Positions 14,560 through 25,257 are shown, numbered from the stretch's first letter. The stretch: DNA of 64,000 nucleotides from CAZRCZ01 sp964598765 (GCA_964598765.1 CAZRCZ010000006.1:1-64000), one strand, 5' to 3'. The notes: generated by a model not told the origin, from the letters alone. A program made the numbers and translations.

Positions 14560-16749
14560 TCACCTCTTGCCGGACTGCGGTTGACTTACAGGGGATTTCT
14601 TTGAATCCAAATCGGCCCGCGCCTTGGCCAGATGAGTTTGCGCCTCGGCGAAATCGGGCTTGATCTTCAAGGCTTGGGTGAAGTGTTGAATCGCTTCTTC
14701 AAGATCGCCCTTCATGGAGAGGACAATGCCGAGCTTGTTATGGGCGGAGGCGTCGTCGGGGTGCAGTCGCAAAACTTCCTTGAACTGAACGGCGGCCTCA
14801 TCCGTTTTTCCTTCTTGCGCCAGCGTGGTTCCTAAATTGTATCGGGCGTCGGTGAAACCGGGTTTCAATCGCAGTGCTTCCTTGTAATGGCTGACTGCGT
14901 CCACGTTCCTGTTCAATCTCACGAGCGAATTGGCAAGATTGTAATGAAACTCGGCATTTTCCGATTCGGTTTGCAATGCCTGAGCGAAATGTATTGCGGC
15001 TTCCTCGTAATTCCCTTGGGCGGCGTGCAGATTTCCCAGCCGCGTGTGGACCGCGGCCGGCGATTTGGGATGGCGATTGAGAGCTTCCGCATACACGGCG
15101 ACGGCCTCGCCGGTCTTTCCCTGCTCCACGAGGACATCTCCCCATTGCAGGCGCAACTCCTCCTGTTCGGGTTGCAGGCTCAGCGAAAGTTGGAAATCGC
15201 ACGCCGCTCCATCGCGGTTGCCGTGCTCAAGTTCCATCAGACCCCGGATGCGAAACGTGTCGGCGGAATTCGGGTTGATCTGGATGGACCTCGCAAGACG
15301 GTCCAGCGCTTGCTCATATTGGCCGCGGCGATTGAGATAGATCGCCCAACGCCGGTAGGCGTCCTCTCGGTAAGGATGGTTGCCGACCTTTCGGATGATT
15401 TCCTCGAAGAATGCGCCACCGTCGTGCCAGACCGCGATTTGCCGCGCCGATAGAAGACCCAGCGTCGCGCAAAAGAGGGCGAGGCAGGTCGCCAACGCCC
15501 GTGCCGCGAAACCGGATCGAAGCCGAGACGCGAACTTCAGCAGACCGGCACTGGCGAAAACAGACCAAGCAATTCGTTGCAAATAGCCGTAGCGGTCGCT
15601 CATGGAGTAAGGGAATTCGTTGAAGCCAAGGGCTGGAACGAGAATGCTCAAATGCGCGAGCCAGAGCGCCAACAACATAGGCCAACGTTGACGCAAGTGG
15701 ATCAATACCCCCGACAAAAACAAAACAAACAGCGCGCTCATCCAGAAGACGGGAGCGCCTAAGTCGCGGTCGAACAGACGGGTGTAGATCGGCGAGACGC
15801 TCAAGGGGAAAAAGGGCTTCCAAAAATAATATGTCCACCCATAGCAGGCCACCCAAAGCCGCCGCGTGAAGCCAAAGTCCGCGAGAGAAGGCATCGCCCG
15901 CCCGGCCATCATCGTCGTTGTTTTCCGGGTGGTCAGCGTAATCCAACCCTCGAGCGCCGCAATGGTCATAAAAGGAAACTTTTCGAACCAGATTCGCCTC
16001 GGTCCCCAAAACCAACGGTTTTCCACGCTCCTTTCCAGTCTCTTCAATGGATAAAAATCCAAAATAAAGTAGATCGCAACCCCGGCAACCGCGAAGGGGT
16101 AGGAAAGCATGGACATCCCGAAGGTCAGACATGCGAGCCAGAAAAGGGGATTTTGACTCATCGCGCGATCCGAACGCGACGCGGCCCTCAGGTAGGCTAG
16201 AAGTGAAGTCAGAAAGAAAGTCGAGGACAAGGCGTAGGGGAACGTAGCCGTCGCCGCCACGACTTCCACGGACAACGGGTGAAGTCCCCAAACCAGCGCT
16301 CCGAATCCCGAACAAAGGTCAAGCCATCGTTGGTTTGGCCGGGAAGTTGACGACCAACCCAGACTCAGCAGTTTTCGGATGAATTGATTGACAAGAAGCA
16401 CGTTGACCAAATGGCATAAGCCGTTGTCCAAATGGTAGCCGACGGGGTTCATTCCCCAAACCACGTAGGTTGCTCCCCAAGCCAGCCAACTGATGGGTAT
16501 GTAGAAGGCCGGAAATTGGGTGGTGGTGAGAATCCAACGCAAGTGGGGCCAGTCCAAGCCCCGGTAATTTAAGTTCGTCAGAAAAAGTTCCTGATCGTCC
16601 CAAGGTTCAAGAAATTCGCCCCAAAGCGCACGGCTGAATATGATTGGTAGAGCAAGAAAAAGGAAGATTATGATCACTGTCTCAGTTTTGCCGCGGTTCA
16701 AAAAACATTCTTCCCCTTTCTCGCCAGGATTAGAGTTGGGACGTTCCAT
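14560..16749 (-). CDS. polytopic membrane protein with C-terminal TPR repeats
   Basis: The 729-residue protein has about ten membrane segments in residues 20-450 and at least six tetratricopeptide repeats in about 480-716 (e.g. HYKEALRLKPGFTDARYNLG, HFTQALKIKPDFAEAQTHLA). The N-terminal PWDDQELFLTNLNYRGL, with acidic residues after the first helix, and FYIPISWLAW match the bacterial TMTC-like/O-mannosyltransferase-like family. The acidic pair is where GT-C enzymes bind lipid-linked sugar. A glycosyltransferase role is therefore likely but the donor and acceptor are unknown. It is divergent from the Asp-box protein gene. Confidence 0.75.
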   Translation of the reverse strand: MERPNSNPGEKGEECFLNRGKTETVIIIFLFLALPIIFSRALWGEFLEPWDDQELFLTNLNYRGLDWPHLRWILTTTQFPAFYIPISWLAWGATYVVWGMNPVGYHLDNGLCHLVNVLLVNQFIRKLLSLGWSSTSRPNQRWLDLCSGFGALVWGLHPLSVEVVAATATFPYALSSTFFLTSLLAYLRAASRSDRAMSQNPLFWLACLTFGMSMLSYPFAVAGVAIYFILDFYPLKRLERSVENRWFWGPRRIWFEKFPFMTIAALEGWITLTTRKTTTMMAGRAMPSLADFGFTRRLWVACYGWTYYFWKPFFPLSVSPIYTRLFDRDLGAPVFWMSALFVLFLSGVLIHLRQRWPMLLALWLAHLSILVPALGFNEFPYSMSDRYGYLQRIAWSVFASAGLLKFASRLRSGFAARALATCLALFCATLGLLSARQIAVWHDGGAFFEEIIRKVGNHPYREDAYRRWAIYLNRRGQYEQALDRLARSIQINPNSADTFRIRGLMELEHGNRDGAACDFQLSLSLQPEQEELRLQWGDVLVEQGKTGEAVAVYAEALNRHPKSPAAVHTRLGNLHAAQGNYEEAAIHFAQALQTESENAEFHYNLANSLVRLNRNVDAVSHYKEALRLKPGFTDARYNLGTTLAQEGKTDEAAVQFKEVLRLHPDDASAHNKLGIVLSMKGDLEEAIQHFTQALKIKPDFAEAQTHLAKARADLDSKKSPVSQPQSGKR

Positions 16750-16983
16750 ACAATCATGGTCATTTAATTCTCCGTGAATTTCAATACAAGGCTAGCCACT
16801 GGCATCCTAAATGCCGAATGAGCGAACGCAAAAGCGCGCATTCTCAATGGACGCAGGGTCGCTTAATTGCGCAACGGGGCGGGGAGGAGAATCAGGCTTG
16901 ACAATCTCAGGGAAACTAACCAACCTCCTCTTTATCTTGTCGCCCACCTTGGGAAATGGGCAGGCAAACGGAGGTATTTGGTA

Positions 16984-19900
16984 ATGAAATCAAGTTATTC
17001 GGAAAAGCATTACAGAATTGGATTCCTGATCCTCGGGTTGGCCATCTGCATCTCTGCGCGACTTTATGGGGCGGACACCTTGGGGTTTGGTCCGCCCAGT
17101 CTCGTTTCTGGTGATCCAAGTACCAGCTTAATAGACAATGAGATTGCGACTGACGGGCACGGAACATGGATTTTTGCCATTCAAGCATGGCATTGCGCAG
17201 GATTCGATGTAGATTTGTTCCTCGCTCGCTCGACCGACGACGGCGGTACTTGGACCACTTATACCATTCCCAACAGCATAACCGGGGAAACCAGTGGACT
17301 GATTCATCCGGAAGTTTTTACGAATTGCAAGGGGGTTTGGATCATTGCATTTCAGCTGTGGACATCCCAAGATCAGACCGACCCTTGCTTTCCATTAGCG
17401 GGCGGTCAGCCTCTTTCGGGAGCCTTGAAGCCGGTAAACATTGCTTGCGTCGTTTCGTTCGACAATGGGCTCACTTGGCAAAACCATTTGACCTACCTCA
17501 CCATGGACCTTCCACCGAGTGATCCTGAGATGGTCCCTGAGTTGACGGCGAATCTCTATCCGCGAATCGGGTTTGACGGAAACGGAAATCCCATTGCGGT
17601 TTGGAGCAAGAACCGTTTCGTCCTCGGCACATCACCATGGAGTCGTTCGGCATTCTTGCTGGATGTCGGTGCCGATGCGATGTTTTGCGTCCGCTACACT
17701 TGATATGGCCGATCAAACCCTTATCTGGCACACGCCGAGAGTGCTCTTCGACTCCGATCCATCGTCGGGTGGGTTGCAAATGGTTTCGAGTTTAGCCGGT
17801 GACGGGAACGGTAAGTGGGTGATGGTTGGTGCCATGACGCCAGATGAATTCTCCACGTCCACCCTTCAAGTTTTTTATTCATTGTCGTCCAACGACGGTT
17901 CCGACTGGTCGGCCCCCTTCCGCATGCCGATGGGAGGTTCTAAGGCCACAGCCGACGCAGACGACATCGCCTCCTATATAATCGGAGTGGGACCTCAGAT
18001 CGAAGCTGATACGATGGGACACTGGGTCATGACGTGGCAAGAGAATGACGGGACTCAACCAAATGATGGACCAATTCAAAGGGGATTTCGCCGCCCCGTG
18101 GTTGCAACCGCGGCAACCGAGGTGTTGCTTCTCGAACCAGCAACAGCGTGGTCTGAACCGCAACACTTTGCGGAAGTCTCCGGCGTGCATTTCGTGCCCA
18201 AGGTTTTGACCGACCGAGGCGGGACTTGGCTTCTTTACTCGGCGCCAGACGGCGGCGGTATCCCACCTCAGACCGCCTTCATTTCAACCTCGAACGGGAT
18301 CCTCTGGAACGGTCCTACCACCGTGGCGTCCCCCTCGGTCGGGGCTTACAAAACGCGGTTTGCCACCGACGGAAGAGGGAATTGGATGATGATTCAGCAA
18401 GATCAATTAGACCAGCCTGGCGGTGGGGTGCAACCTTTCCAGGTAGCGGTACGCCGATCAACCGACATAAGCACGCCGTTTGGATTTGCTCCGCTCGCTT
18501 TTCCACAAACTCTGGATCCGGACGAGAGTTATTCCAACGATCCAAACAATCCAAACACGGCTACTCAACCGGGGAATGACGTTTACGCGTCTGTTTCAAC
18601 AGATGGGCGTGGCCCATCGGGACAAACTTGGATCGCAACATGGAGCACAAATGGACCATCTGGCGTGACAGGAGCTGACGCGGACATCATGTTCGCCCGA
18701 TCCTTCGATAACGGGGCGCACTGGGGAGCGGCGCGTCCCCTGAACATGGGAGCCTCAACTGATTCAGCACAAGACATTCTTCCCGAGATCGTTGCAGGCG
18801 GTTCCCTAATTCCAACGGGCCCCACCGTTTGGCTTTGCGCATGGTCCTCTGCGATGCCCGGTTCGGATTCCGATATTTTGCTTGCTCGCTCGACAGATAA
18901 CGGAAGAACTTGGAGCAGTCCGAAACCCCTGAACGACGATGCAACGCATGATACCGGTAAAGATCAAGATTTCTTCCCCCAGTTGGCGAATGACGGAAAT
19001 GGTAATTGGGTTGCGATTTGGACCCGTTCCTCAACTGCTTTCCCTTATGAAAACAACGCTCAAATTTTCGTCTCCACCTCGAGCGACAATGGCCAAACAT
19101 GGAGCCCTAAAAAGACAATCGGCAAAGCCTCCGGGCGGAACGGAGCCAACGCGCGAATCACGACCAATAAGCAAGGGTTATGGCTAATTAGTTGGCATTC
19201 ACCTACGCATGGTGGAAGCGGACTGGACGCTTACTGCGCTTGGGCCATTACGCCCCCTTCACCACGCAAAATTGGCACAATGTCGTGGTCCATGCCGATC
19301 CAAATTGACGACCTTCCAAGCGACGACTACAACCCAGCCCCCAAGATTCTGGGCAACGGTGATTGGATTGTGGCGTGGCAAGCGCTGACGGTTACAAACT
19401 CCGTTCCATGCGAACGGATATTTGTTTCACGCTCAGGCAACCAAGGCACCTCTTGGTCAATCCCACAAGCCATCTCCCCTCCTAACAGTTGTGGATTGGA
19501 AACGTTCCCCCACCTGATCGACGACAACAAGGGCAATCTTCTTCTGCTCTGGAACTCCGAACTTCCCGAATATGGCGGATCGCCCACCACCGATTTCGAG
19601 CTTGTGTCGTGTCGCTCGACTGATGGCGGAGTGACTTGGAATGTGCCTGCTCCTGTAAACCTCAATGCTTATGACGATGCCGGGGGGGTGCCCGTTGACT
19701 ACTTTTCCGTAGGCGACGGAATTCTTCGCGCAGCGACGGATCGAAACGGTCATTGGGTCGTGGTCTGGGGTTCAAATGAAGATGCCAATCTGAGCAATGC
19801 TTCACGCATTAAGTTTGCCCGGACGGGCGACGGAATCTGCGTTCCCGAAAGTCCATCTGCGGCACAGATTTCTTTGTACATAGCCGGTTTACCGCCGGAC

Positions 19901-20140
19901 ACTTTCGACAGCGTACCCGATCAACGGAAATCTGATTTTGTAAACTATTTGGGGACTGTGCAAGATCAGACTGATTCCGGAGCGATTTCAGACGCTATTG
20001 AGACCCTGACCGATATTCTGCTTCCAAAAACCGACGGATGCCTCGGCGGCAATCCGAACGACGATTGGATCACGGACTGCGACGCCCAAACGGTGGTCTG
20101 TCAGGAGATTAACGCCCTAATTGCGCAACTTCAGCAGTAA
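16984..20140 (+). CDS. secreted Asp-box (BNR, sialidase-like) protein, interrupted by a one-base frameshift
   Basis: The ATG at 16984 has GGAGG nine bases upstream and starts a signal peptide (IGFLILGLAICISARLYGA). At least eight Asp-box motifs of the S-x-D-x-G-x-T-W type follow, such as STDDGGTWTT, SFDNGLTWQN, STDNGRTWSS, SSDNGQTWSP and STDGGVTW. They indicate one or more six-bladed propellers as in exo-sialidases. The catalytic Arg/Tyr/Glu set was not identified. The frame breaks at TTTT (17683-17686): with three Ts the protein reads through DAMFASATLDMADQTLIW, giving about 1,051 residues. The last ~100 residues form a helical tail (FVNYLGTVQ). The break is either a sequencing error or a recent mutation. 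Confidence 0.75.
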
Positions 20141-20155
20141 TCCTGAAGGCCTATC

Positions 20156-22579
20156 TTACTCATACAAGTTCCAATTTCGCGCGGCGTTGGAGGTCGGCGT
20201 CGGCGTGACGATGCTCACCGGCACACTCAGCGTTTGGCCAAAGAAGGTCGAAAATCCCTCGACCATTTGGAATTGAAGCGAACAAGGGCCGGGCGCGCCG
20301 GGGGCTTGGATCACACCTGAGAAAATGTAAACCTGTCCGGGCGCGACGGTGTCGCTCCCGACGATATTCATCCGATTGGGCGTGAACATGGAGCAGGAAT
20401 CGGTTGTGACGGCCAACCGATCCGGCACGCCAGCGCTCCAAGTTGTGTTGCCGGTGTTTAAGACTCGCAATCCGACCGTAAAATTTTGTCCCGTCGTCAT
20501 TTGGGACGGAATCGTGTGATAGACAATTTGGGCGTCGTTGAACGGCGTGGGAGTCGGCGTGGCCGAAGAGGTTGGCGTCGGCGTGGAACTTCGCGTCGGC
20601 GAAGGGGTCGCGCTTCGCGTCGGCGTCGGCGTGGCGGAGCGGGTCGGCGAGGGCGTCGGCGTGGAGGAAACCGTCGGCGTTGGCGAGGGAGTGGCGTCAT
20701 TGGCGACGGCAACATCGCTGATGTTTTGATTGCCGCCCGGATAAATCGAACCCATCTTGCCGACCAGCGCGGCGGCGCCCGTCGAGGAGTTGATTGTGTA
20801 AAGCTCGGCGTATCCGTTGGCGACCTTGATGAGCGATCCGTAGAGCGTTCCGGTCGCCGGATCAAATTCAAGCCCCTCGGTGTAGTCAATGTCAAACCCC
20901 AGCGGCCCGACCGCCGTTGCCGCGCCGTTCGATTTATTGATCGTCACCAAATTGTTATTCACGACGTCAATGCCGTAAAGCGTTCCGCTTTGATTGGCGG
21001 CGATGTCAATGATGCCGGGCGAGGCGGTCGTCGTGCCGAGGTAGGTGGCGGAAATCGAAGCCGGAGGCAAACTGACGGAGTAGAGCGAGGAGCGCGTCGT
21101 CGTCGGCGTCGCGCCGGATGCATAAAGGATGCCGGACGTCGGATCGAAGCTCAGCCCCGTGAACGCCTCCCCGCTTCCGGTTTTGGTCTTCACGCTTCCC
21201 AAGCTGGCAATCGCTCCCGTCTGGCTGTTGATCGTCACCAGTTTGCCGAGCGTCGCGTCCACGGCGTAGAGGGTGTTGATCCCAAAGCCGGGGCGAACGT
21301 CCAATCCAACCCAATGCGATCCGGACGTCGTCGGCCCAAGAAGCGTAAAAACTTGCGGGGTATCGAGATTGAAACCCGCCAAATAATTGCTGACGAAATC
21401 GCCCGCGACGATCAGGCCGTAAGCCTGAAACGCCCCCTGCGGAAAAGTGACCCGGAGATGGGGCATGAGCGTGTTCTGGTAAGGCGTGCCGCCGTTCGTG
21501 CCTCGTCCGTCCAAAACCGTGAACGCCCCTTCGATGTAGCCGGATGCTGGATTGAGCGTCGCGTTGTCGAAGGCGTAAAGTTCCAGTTTGTGCGCGCTGG
21601 GGCTTCCCCAGCCTCCGGTGACGTTGAACGCGAGATCGTAGCGTTGACCGTTCTGGAAAGTGTAATTCAGCGGAACGTCGAAGTATTTCGGTCCCCCCGT
21701 CGAAACAGCCGTCGAGGCCGTCGCCAAAACGCCGCCAATGGTCGTCCCCGACACGGACCGGATCGTCGCGGTCAGCGTCGTCGCCGATCCGATCGTCGCC
21801 AAAATTCCCACTGAACTTACCGGAATCGTGGCGTTCATGTCGAACGCCGCGCCCCGGTCGTCGGCGCCGATCAAATTGGATAGAGTCGGAACAAGATTGT
21901 AACTGCCGAGGTCCTGGCTGGCGGCGGTGACGCTTCCCAGAATGGCGAAGGCGTGTTCCTGCGCCGGAGAGATCGAGCTCCAACCGCCGCTACAGCCCCC
22001 TTGCTCGCGTCCGTTTGCGCCGTATCCCGGCGTTCCGGTTTCCAAAAAGATGCCGACGGCGCTACAACTCGCGTTCATGTGGAGGGCAAGCCAATAAGTT
22101 CCCGCGTTCAGTGAGAAGCCGGCCGGTAGATCGAATTCATTCGCCCACTCGTTTCGGCTGAAGGCGACGCGGCCCGTTGAAAATCGCGCCAGTTTGACAT
22201 TGCCGCCATTTAAGATCGAACCCGGACCGCCGCCGCTGTTGGAGAGAATTTCATACTGACACGTTCCATCCCAGACGCCGGGATTTTCGATTGTCCAAAA
22301 CCGGACCGTGTGGATCACCGAAGCGGCCGACAAATTGAAATCCTGCGCCTGAAACCAACCGGACATGTCATTGCCGTTGGCCAGATCGGGATACCCCCCG
22401 TAAAAGAGAACCGATCCGACTTGGTGCGGCTCCGAAGGGGGAGATTGAGCACAAAGCGGCGCGACCATGAGCGGCAAGAGAATCAAACCATAGAGGCACA
22501 GAGACACAGAGTAAGGGCGACCCGGCGGGTCGCACGCTTTCTTCCCTGTGCCTTTGTGCCTCTGTGGTTTGACTTTCAC
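20156..22579 (-). CDS. secreted propeller protein with Pro/Thr linker and C-terminal Ig-like module
   Basis: The 807-residue protein starts at a GTG overlapping the upstream stop (GTGA). The signal peptide (YSVSLCLYGLILLPLMVAPL) is partly encoded by a dispersed repeat. Residues ~50-385 form beta-sandwich-like domains. Residues ~390-625 are a WD-like propeller with repeated 'GLSFDPTSGILYASG' and 'LEFDPATGTLYGS' blades. Residues ~628-678 are a TPTPTRSATPSPTRSSTPTP-type linker. The last ~110 residues are an Ig-like (NBR1/CARDB-like) domain with VLNTGNTTW, ending ARNWNLYE. The same linker and C-terminal module occur in the 965-residue protein at 57.3-60.2 kb. The function is unknown; it is probably surface-attached or exported. 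Confidence 0.8.
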   Translation of the reverse strand: MKVKPQRHKGTGKKACDPPGRPYSVSLCLYGLILLPLMVAPLCAQSPPSEPHQVGSVLFYGGYPDLANGNDMSGWFQAQDFNLSAASVIHTVRFWTIENPGVWDGTCQYEILSNSGGGPGSILNGGNVKLARFSTGRVAFSRNEWANEFDLPAGFSLNAGTYWLALHMNASCSAVGIFLETGTPGYGANGREQGGCSGGWSSISPAQEHAFAILGSVTAASQDLGSYNLVPTLSNLIGADDRGAAFDMNATIPVSSVGILATIGSATTLTATIRSVSGTTIGGVLATASTAVSTGGPKYFDVPLNYTFQNGQRYDLAFNVTGGWGSPSAHKLELYAFDNATLNPASGYIEGAFTVLDGRGTNGGTPYQNTLMPHLRVTFPQGAFQAYGLIVAGDFVSNYLAGFNLDTPQVFTLLGPTTSGSHWVGLDVRPGFGINTLYAVDATLGKLVTINSQTGAIASLGSVKTKTGSGEAFTGLSFDPTSGILYASGATPTTTRSSLYSVSLPPASISATYLGTTTASPGIIDIAANQSGTLYGIDVVNNNLVTINKSNGAATAVGPLGFDIDYTEGLEFDPATGTLYGSLIKVANGYAELYTINSSTGAAALVGKMGSIYPGGNQNISDVAVANDATPSPTPTVSSTPTPSPTRSATPTPTRSATPSPTRSSTPTPTSSATPTPTPFNDAQIVYHTIPSQMTTGQNFTVGLRVLNTGNTTWSAGVPDRLAVTTDSCSMFTPNRMNIVGSDTVAPGQVYIFSGVIQAPGAPGPCSLQFQMVEGFSTFFGQTLSVPVSIVTPTPTSNAARNWNLYE
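22485..22570. repeat. inverted CACAGAGGCACAGAGA repeat with a nested hairpin, inside a signal-peptide coding region
   Basis: The arms at 22485-22509 and 22546-22570 pair at 22 of 25 positions, one AAACCATAGAGGCACAGAGA-like and the other its complement. The loop contains GCGACCC-ggc-GGGTCGC (22517-22533), a perfect stem. The whole element lies within codons 4-32 of the secreted protein read on the minus strand. Confidence 0.85.
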
Positions 22580-23082
22580 AGTTTCGCCAATTCCAAGGGA
22601 ACAATCTCAAACCGATAACCGATCCGTGTCAAGGTTTCGGCTACGTATTCCGCCGCGTCGGCGGCCATGTCGGTGCAAAAGCAAACCCGATCCTCACTCC
22701 GGAAATCGGGAAACGGCGCGGTCAGCGTGTTGCAAATGACGTCCTTCCATCCCGCCTCGGCTTGCCGACGTTTCCATCGCGCCTGATAATATCCAATGGC
22801 CTCTTTGAATTCTTCGCTCACCGGGTCTTCCGGACGGTCGGGACCGAGCAATTCGCCGAGGATCATCTCCCCGGCGCGAATCGCTCCGCAAGCCCCTTCG
22901 CCGGTGATCCCGCCGCGCCGCAAAGCCTGATACGGACGCCACGGCAGGCCGAACGTCTCGGCTAGACAAACGCCGCAGGAGCGGTGTGGCGTCAATTTTC
23001 CCTCATAAAGAACATGCGCCTTTTCGCGCGCCGACCGAATCAATCGGCGTTGCTCGTCGGTCAGGGGTTTCTCCTCGATCAT
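22576..23082 (-). CDS. C_GCAxxG_C_C-type redox protein
   Basis: The 168-residue protein contains HRSCGVCLAETFGL, GGITGEGACGAIRAGEMIL and a C-terminal DRVCFCTDMAADAAEYVAE. The widely spaced cysteines match the putative redox-active C_GCAxxG_C_C family (Pfam), often linked to electron transfer or iron-sulfur chemistry. Here the glycine-cysteine core reads G-A-C-G-A-I-R-A-G. No signal peptide is seen, so it is cytoplasmic. Its stop overlaps the GTG of the secreted propeller protein, so both are in one transcript, an odd pairing with no obvious functional link. Confidence 0.7.
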   Translation of the reverse strand: MIEEKPLTDEQRRLIRSAREKAHVLYEGKLTPHRSCGVCLAETFGLPWRPYQALRRGGITGEGACGAIRAGEMILGELLGPDRPEDPVSEEFKEAIGYYQARWKRRQAEAGWKDVICNTLTAPFPDFRSEDRVCFCTDMAADAAEYVAETLTRIGYRFEIVPLELAKL

Positions 23083-23216
23083 CTTGGCCCGCTTTTCAAC
23101 GCTCAGTCTGACCCATCTTATCCGATGTAGGATTGGTTCGGGAGCAATTTCTTTGGTGTTTGCCGCTTGGTGGTTCTATTCTTCCTCCCGTCGGGCGGGA
23201 TGACCGCCGGAACAAA

Positions 23217-25139
23217 ATGATGCGCGCAAATTCTCCCCAAGCCGGTCCCTTTTGGTTGCCGAACAATCCCCTTTTGCGCCGCCTGACGTTGGCGGCGATG
23301 GACGGGTTGTTGCTCGCGGCGGGACTCGCCATCAATTTTGAGATTTGGCTCCGGTTTCGCCACGGCCAAATCCCTCCAGCCTATCTCTCGCTTTATTTTC
23401 ACGTTGTCATTCCCATCGTTTTCATTCGGCTCGCGCTTTATCAGGCGTTTGGGCTATATCGCTCCATCGCCCGCCACGCGGGTAATTATGAACTGATGTT
23501 GATCGCCGGGGCCGACACGCTGGCGACGGCGATTATCATCGTTCTCAACGCCGCGACGGCGTTGATTCCTTCGCTCGGCGATTTTCCACTCGATTCCGCC
23601 CATGCGCATCTCTTGCGGATGCCGTGGGGTATCGTTTTCAACGACTGGATGCTCGCGCTCATCACGACGGCGGGAGTCCGGTTGCTCCGGCGCGAATTGG
23701 CGGCGCGTTTCGTCGCGGTTTTTATGCCGACTGAAGGAAAACGGGTCGTCATCGTCGGAGCGGGGGATGCCGGAGAGCAAGTCGGGCGCGATCTCGCCGT
23801 TTCGACCAAGGGGGCTTTCCATCCCGTCGCTTACGTGGATCCGAATCCGGCCATGGTCGGCCACAAAATTCACGGGCTTCCCGTGATCGGGGGATTGGAG
23901 GACTTGCCCGTGCTGATCGGGTCGCTCAAAGCGGATGAGATCGTCATCGCGCTGGATCGCCCCACGCCGCGCGTCTTGAACGAAATCATCGTCCATTGCC
24001 AGTCCGTCCGCGTCGGCATCAAAATTGTTCCGCCGCTCACTTCGGTCATGACCGGCGGCGTGGCGGTCAGCACGCTTCGCCCGGTCGAAATCGAAGACTT
24101 GCTCGGACGCGAGCCGGTCAATCTCACGGCTGATAACCGACCGGCCTATCTCCAAAGCAAGCGCGTTCTCATCACCGGCGGAGGCGGTTCGATCGGGCGC
24201 GAACTTTGCCGTCAGGCGCTGACCCAAAAGCCGCAAACGATCACGTTGCTCGGACGCGGCGAAAACAGTCTTTTCGAAGCCTCGCTTGAACTTTCGCAAA
24301 CGGCCCAAAAAGCCGGAGTTGAATTGAAAATCGTTGTCGGCGACATTCGGGACGAAGCCTTCATCCGCGAATTGTTTGCCCGTCTCAAGCCGCAGGTCGT
24401 CTTCCACGCCGCCGCGCACAAGCACGTTCACCTGATGGAAGAGCAAGCCTGCGAAGCGGTGAAGAACAACATTTGGGGAACATCGGTCGTCGCGCGAGCG
24501 GCATTGGAGTCGGGCGCGGAGCGGTTCATCAACATTTCGACCGACAAGGCCGTTCATCCTTCCGGCGTCATGGGGCAAACGAAGCGCGTCGCCGAGATGA
24601 TCGTCAGCGCGATCAGTCGAAAGGCGTCCGGCGCGTTTCTCTCGGTTCGCTTCGGCAACGTCTTGGGAAGCCGGGGATCGGTCGTGCCGACGTTCCGGCG
24701 GCAAATCGAACAGGGCGGTCCCGTGACCGTCACCCATCCCGACGCGACGCGTTATTTCATGACAACCGCTGAAGCGGTGAGCTTGGTGATTCAGGCGGGC
24801 GCGCAGGGACGCGGCGGCGAGCTTTTTTTGCTCGACATGGGCAAACCGGTCCGGATCGCCGATCTGGCGCGAAGCCTTATTATTCTTTCAGGTTTGGAAC
24901 CGGAAACTGACATTCCGATTCAATTCACCGGATTGCGCCCGGGCGAAAAATTGAACGAGGAACTGTTGACCGAAGGGGAAGGGGTCAGCGCGACGGAGAA
25001 CGGCAAAATTTTCATCACGCGCAACGAGGCAAAGGGCCTAGAGGAACTGGAGCCGATGCTAAATCGGCTTTTCGACGCGGCGCGAAATAACGACGAGGCG
25101 ATGGCGCGGGGGATGTTGAAGGGAATGGTTCAAAATTGA
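23217..25139 (+). CDS. CapD/WbpM-type UDP-sugar 4,6-dehydratase/epimerase
   Basis: This membrane-anchored nucleotide-sugar-modifying enzyme works in surface polysaccharide synthesis. From the ATG at 23217 (frame open from 23133) it has about 640 residues. Four membrane helices fill residues ~20-165. A first Rossmann domain follows (VVIVGAGDAGEQVGRDLA), then the catalytic SDR domain with ITGGGGSIGRELCRQAL. FHAAAHKHVHLME, ISTDKAVHPSGVMGQTKR (catalytic Met/Lys region of the SMK type) and RFGNVLGSRGSVVP complete the catalytic set. Family members convert UDP-GlcNAc to 4-keto-6-deoxy or epimerised sugars; the product here is not predictable. It stands away from the glycan genes at 60-64 kb. Confidence 0.9.
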   Translation: MMRANSPQAGPFWLPNNPLLRRLTLAAMDGLLLAAGLAINFEIWLRFRHGQIPPAYLSLYFHVVIPIVFIRLALYQAFGLYRSIARHAGNYELMLIAGADTLATAIIIVLNAATALIPSLGDFPLDSAHAHLLRMPWGIVFNDWMLALITTAGVRLLRRELAARFVAVFMPTEGKRVVIVGAGDAGEQVGRDLAVSTKGAFHPVAYVDPNPAMVGHKIHGLPVIGGLEDLPVLIGSLKADEIVIALDRPTPRVLNEIIVHCQSVRVGIKIVPPLTSVMTGGVAVSTLRPVEIEDLLGREPVNLTADNRPAYLQSKRVLITGGGGSIGRELCRQALTQKPQTITLLGRGENSLFEASLELSQTAQKAGVELKIVVGDIRDEAFIRELFARLKPQVVFHAAAHKHVHLMEEQACEAVKNNIWGTSVVARAALESGAERFINISTDKAVHPSGVMGQTKRVAEMIVSAISRKASGAFLSVRFGNVLGSRGSVVPTFRRQIEQGGPVTVTHPDATRYFMTTAEAVSLVIQAGAQGRGGELFLLDMGKPVRIADLARSLIILSGLEPETDIPIQFTGLRPGEKLNEELLTEGEGVSATENGKIFITRNEAKGLEELEPMLNRLFDAARNNDEAMARGMLKGMVQN

Positions 25140-25257
25140 TTTCGTGGATTCCGAAGATGAAGAAAAACCACAGAGGCACAGAGAGGCGTGGGAAATTGAT
25201 TTCTCGCATTTTTCATCATTTCTCTCTCTCCGTTTTGAGAATGGTTGAAGGCGTATC

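Noticed and set aside
16898..16926. TTGACA upstream of the Asp-box gene as a -35 box
   Set aside because: The sequence 17 bases later (CAACCT) is a poor -10, so no promoter is claimed.
20545..20700. regular repeats resembling a CRISPR array
   Set aside because: The periodicity is that of TPTPTRSATPSP-type codons in a protein linker; units are short, uneven and lack unique spacers. The same holds for 57680-57835 and 58305-58435.
20486..21814. 442-codon plus-strand frame with Arg/Gly-rich start
   Set aside because: Antisense of the secreted propeller protein; the Arg/Gly bias comes from the Pro/Thr linker read backwards.
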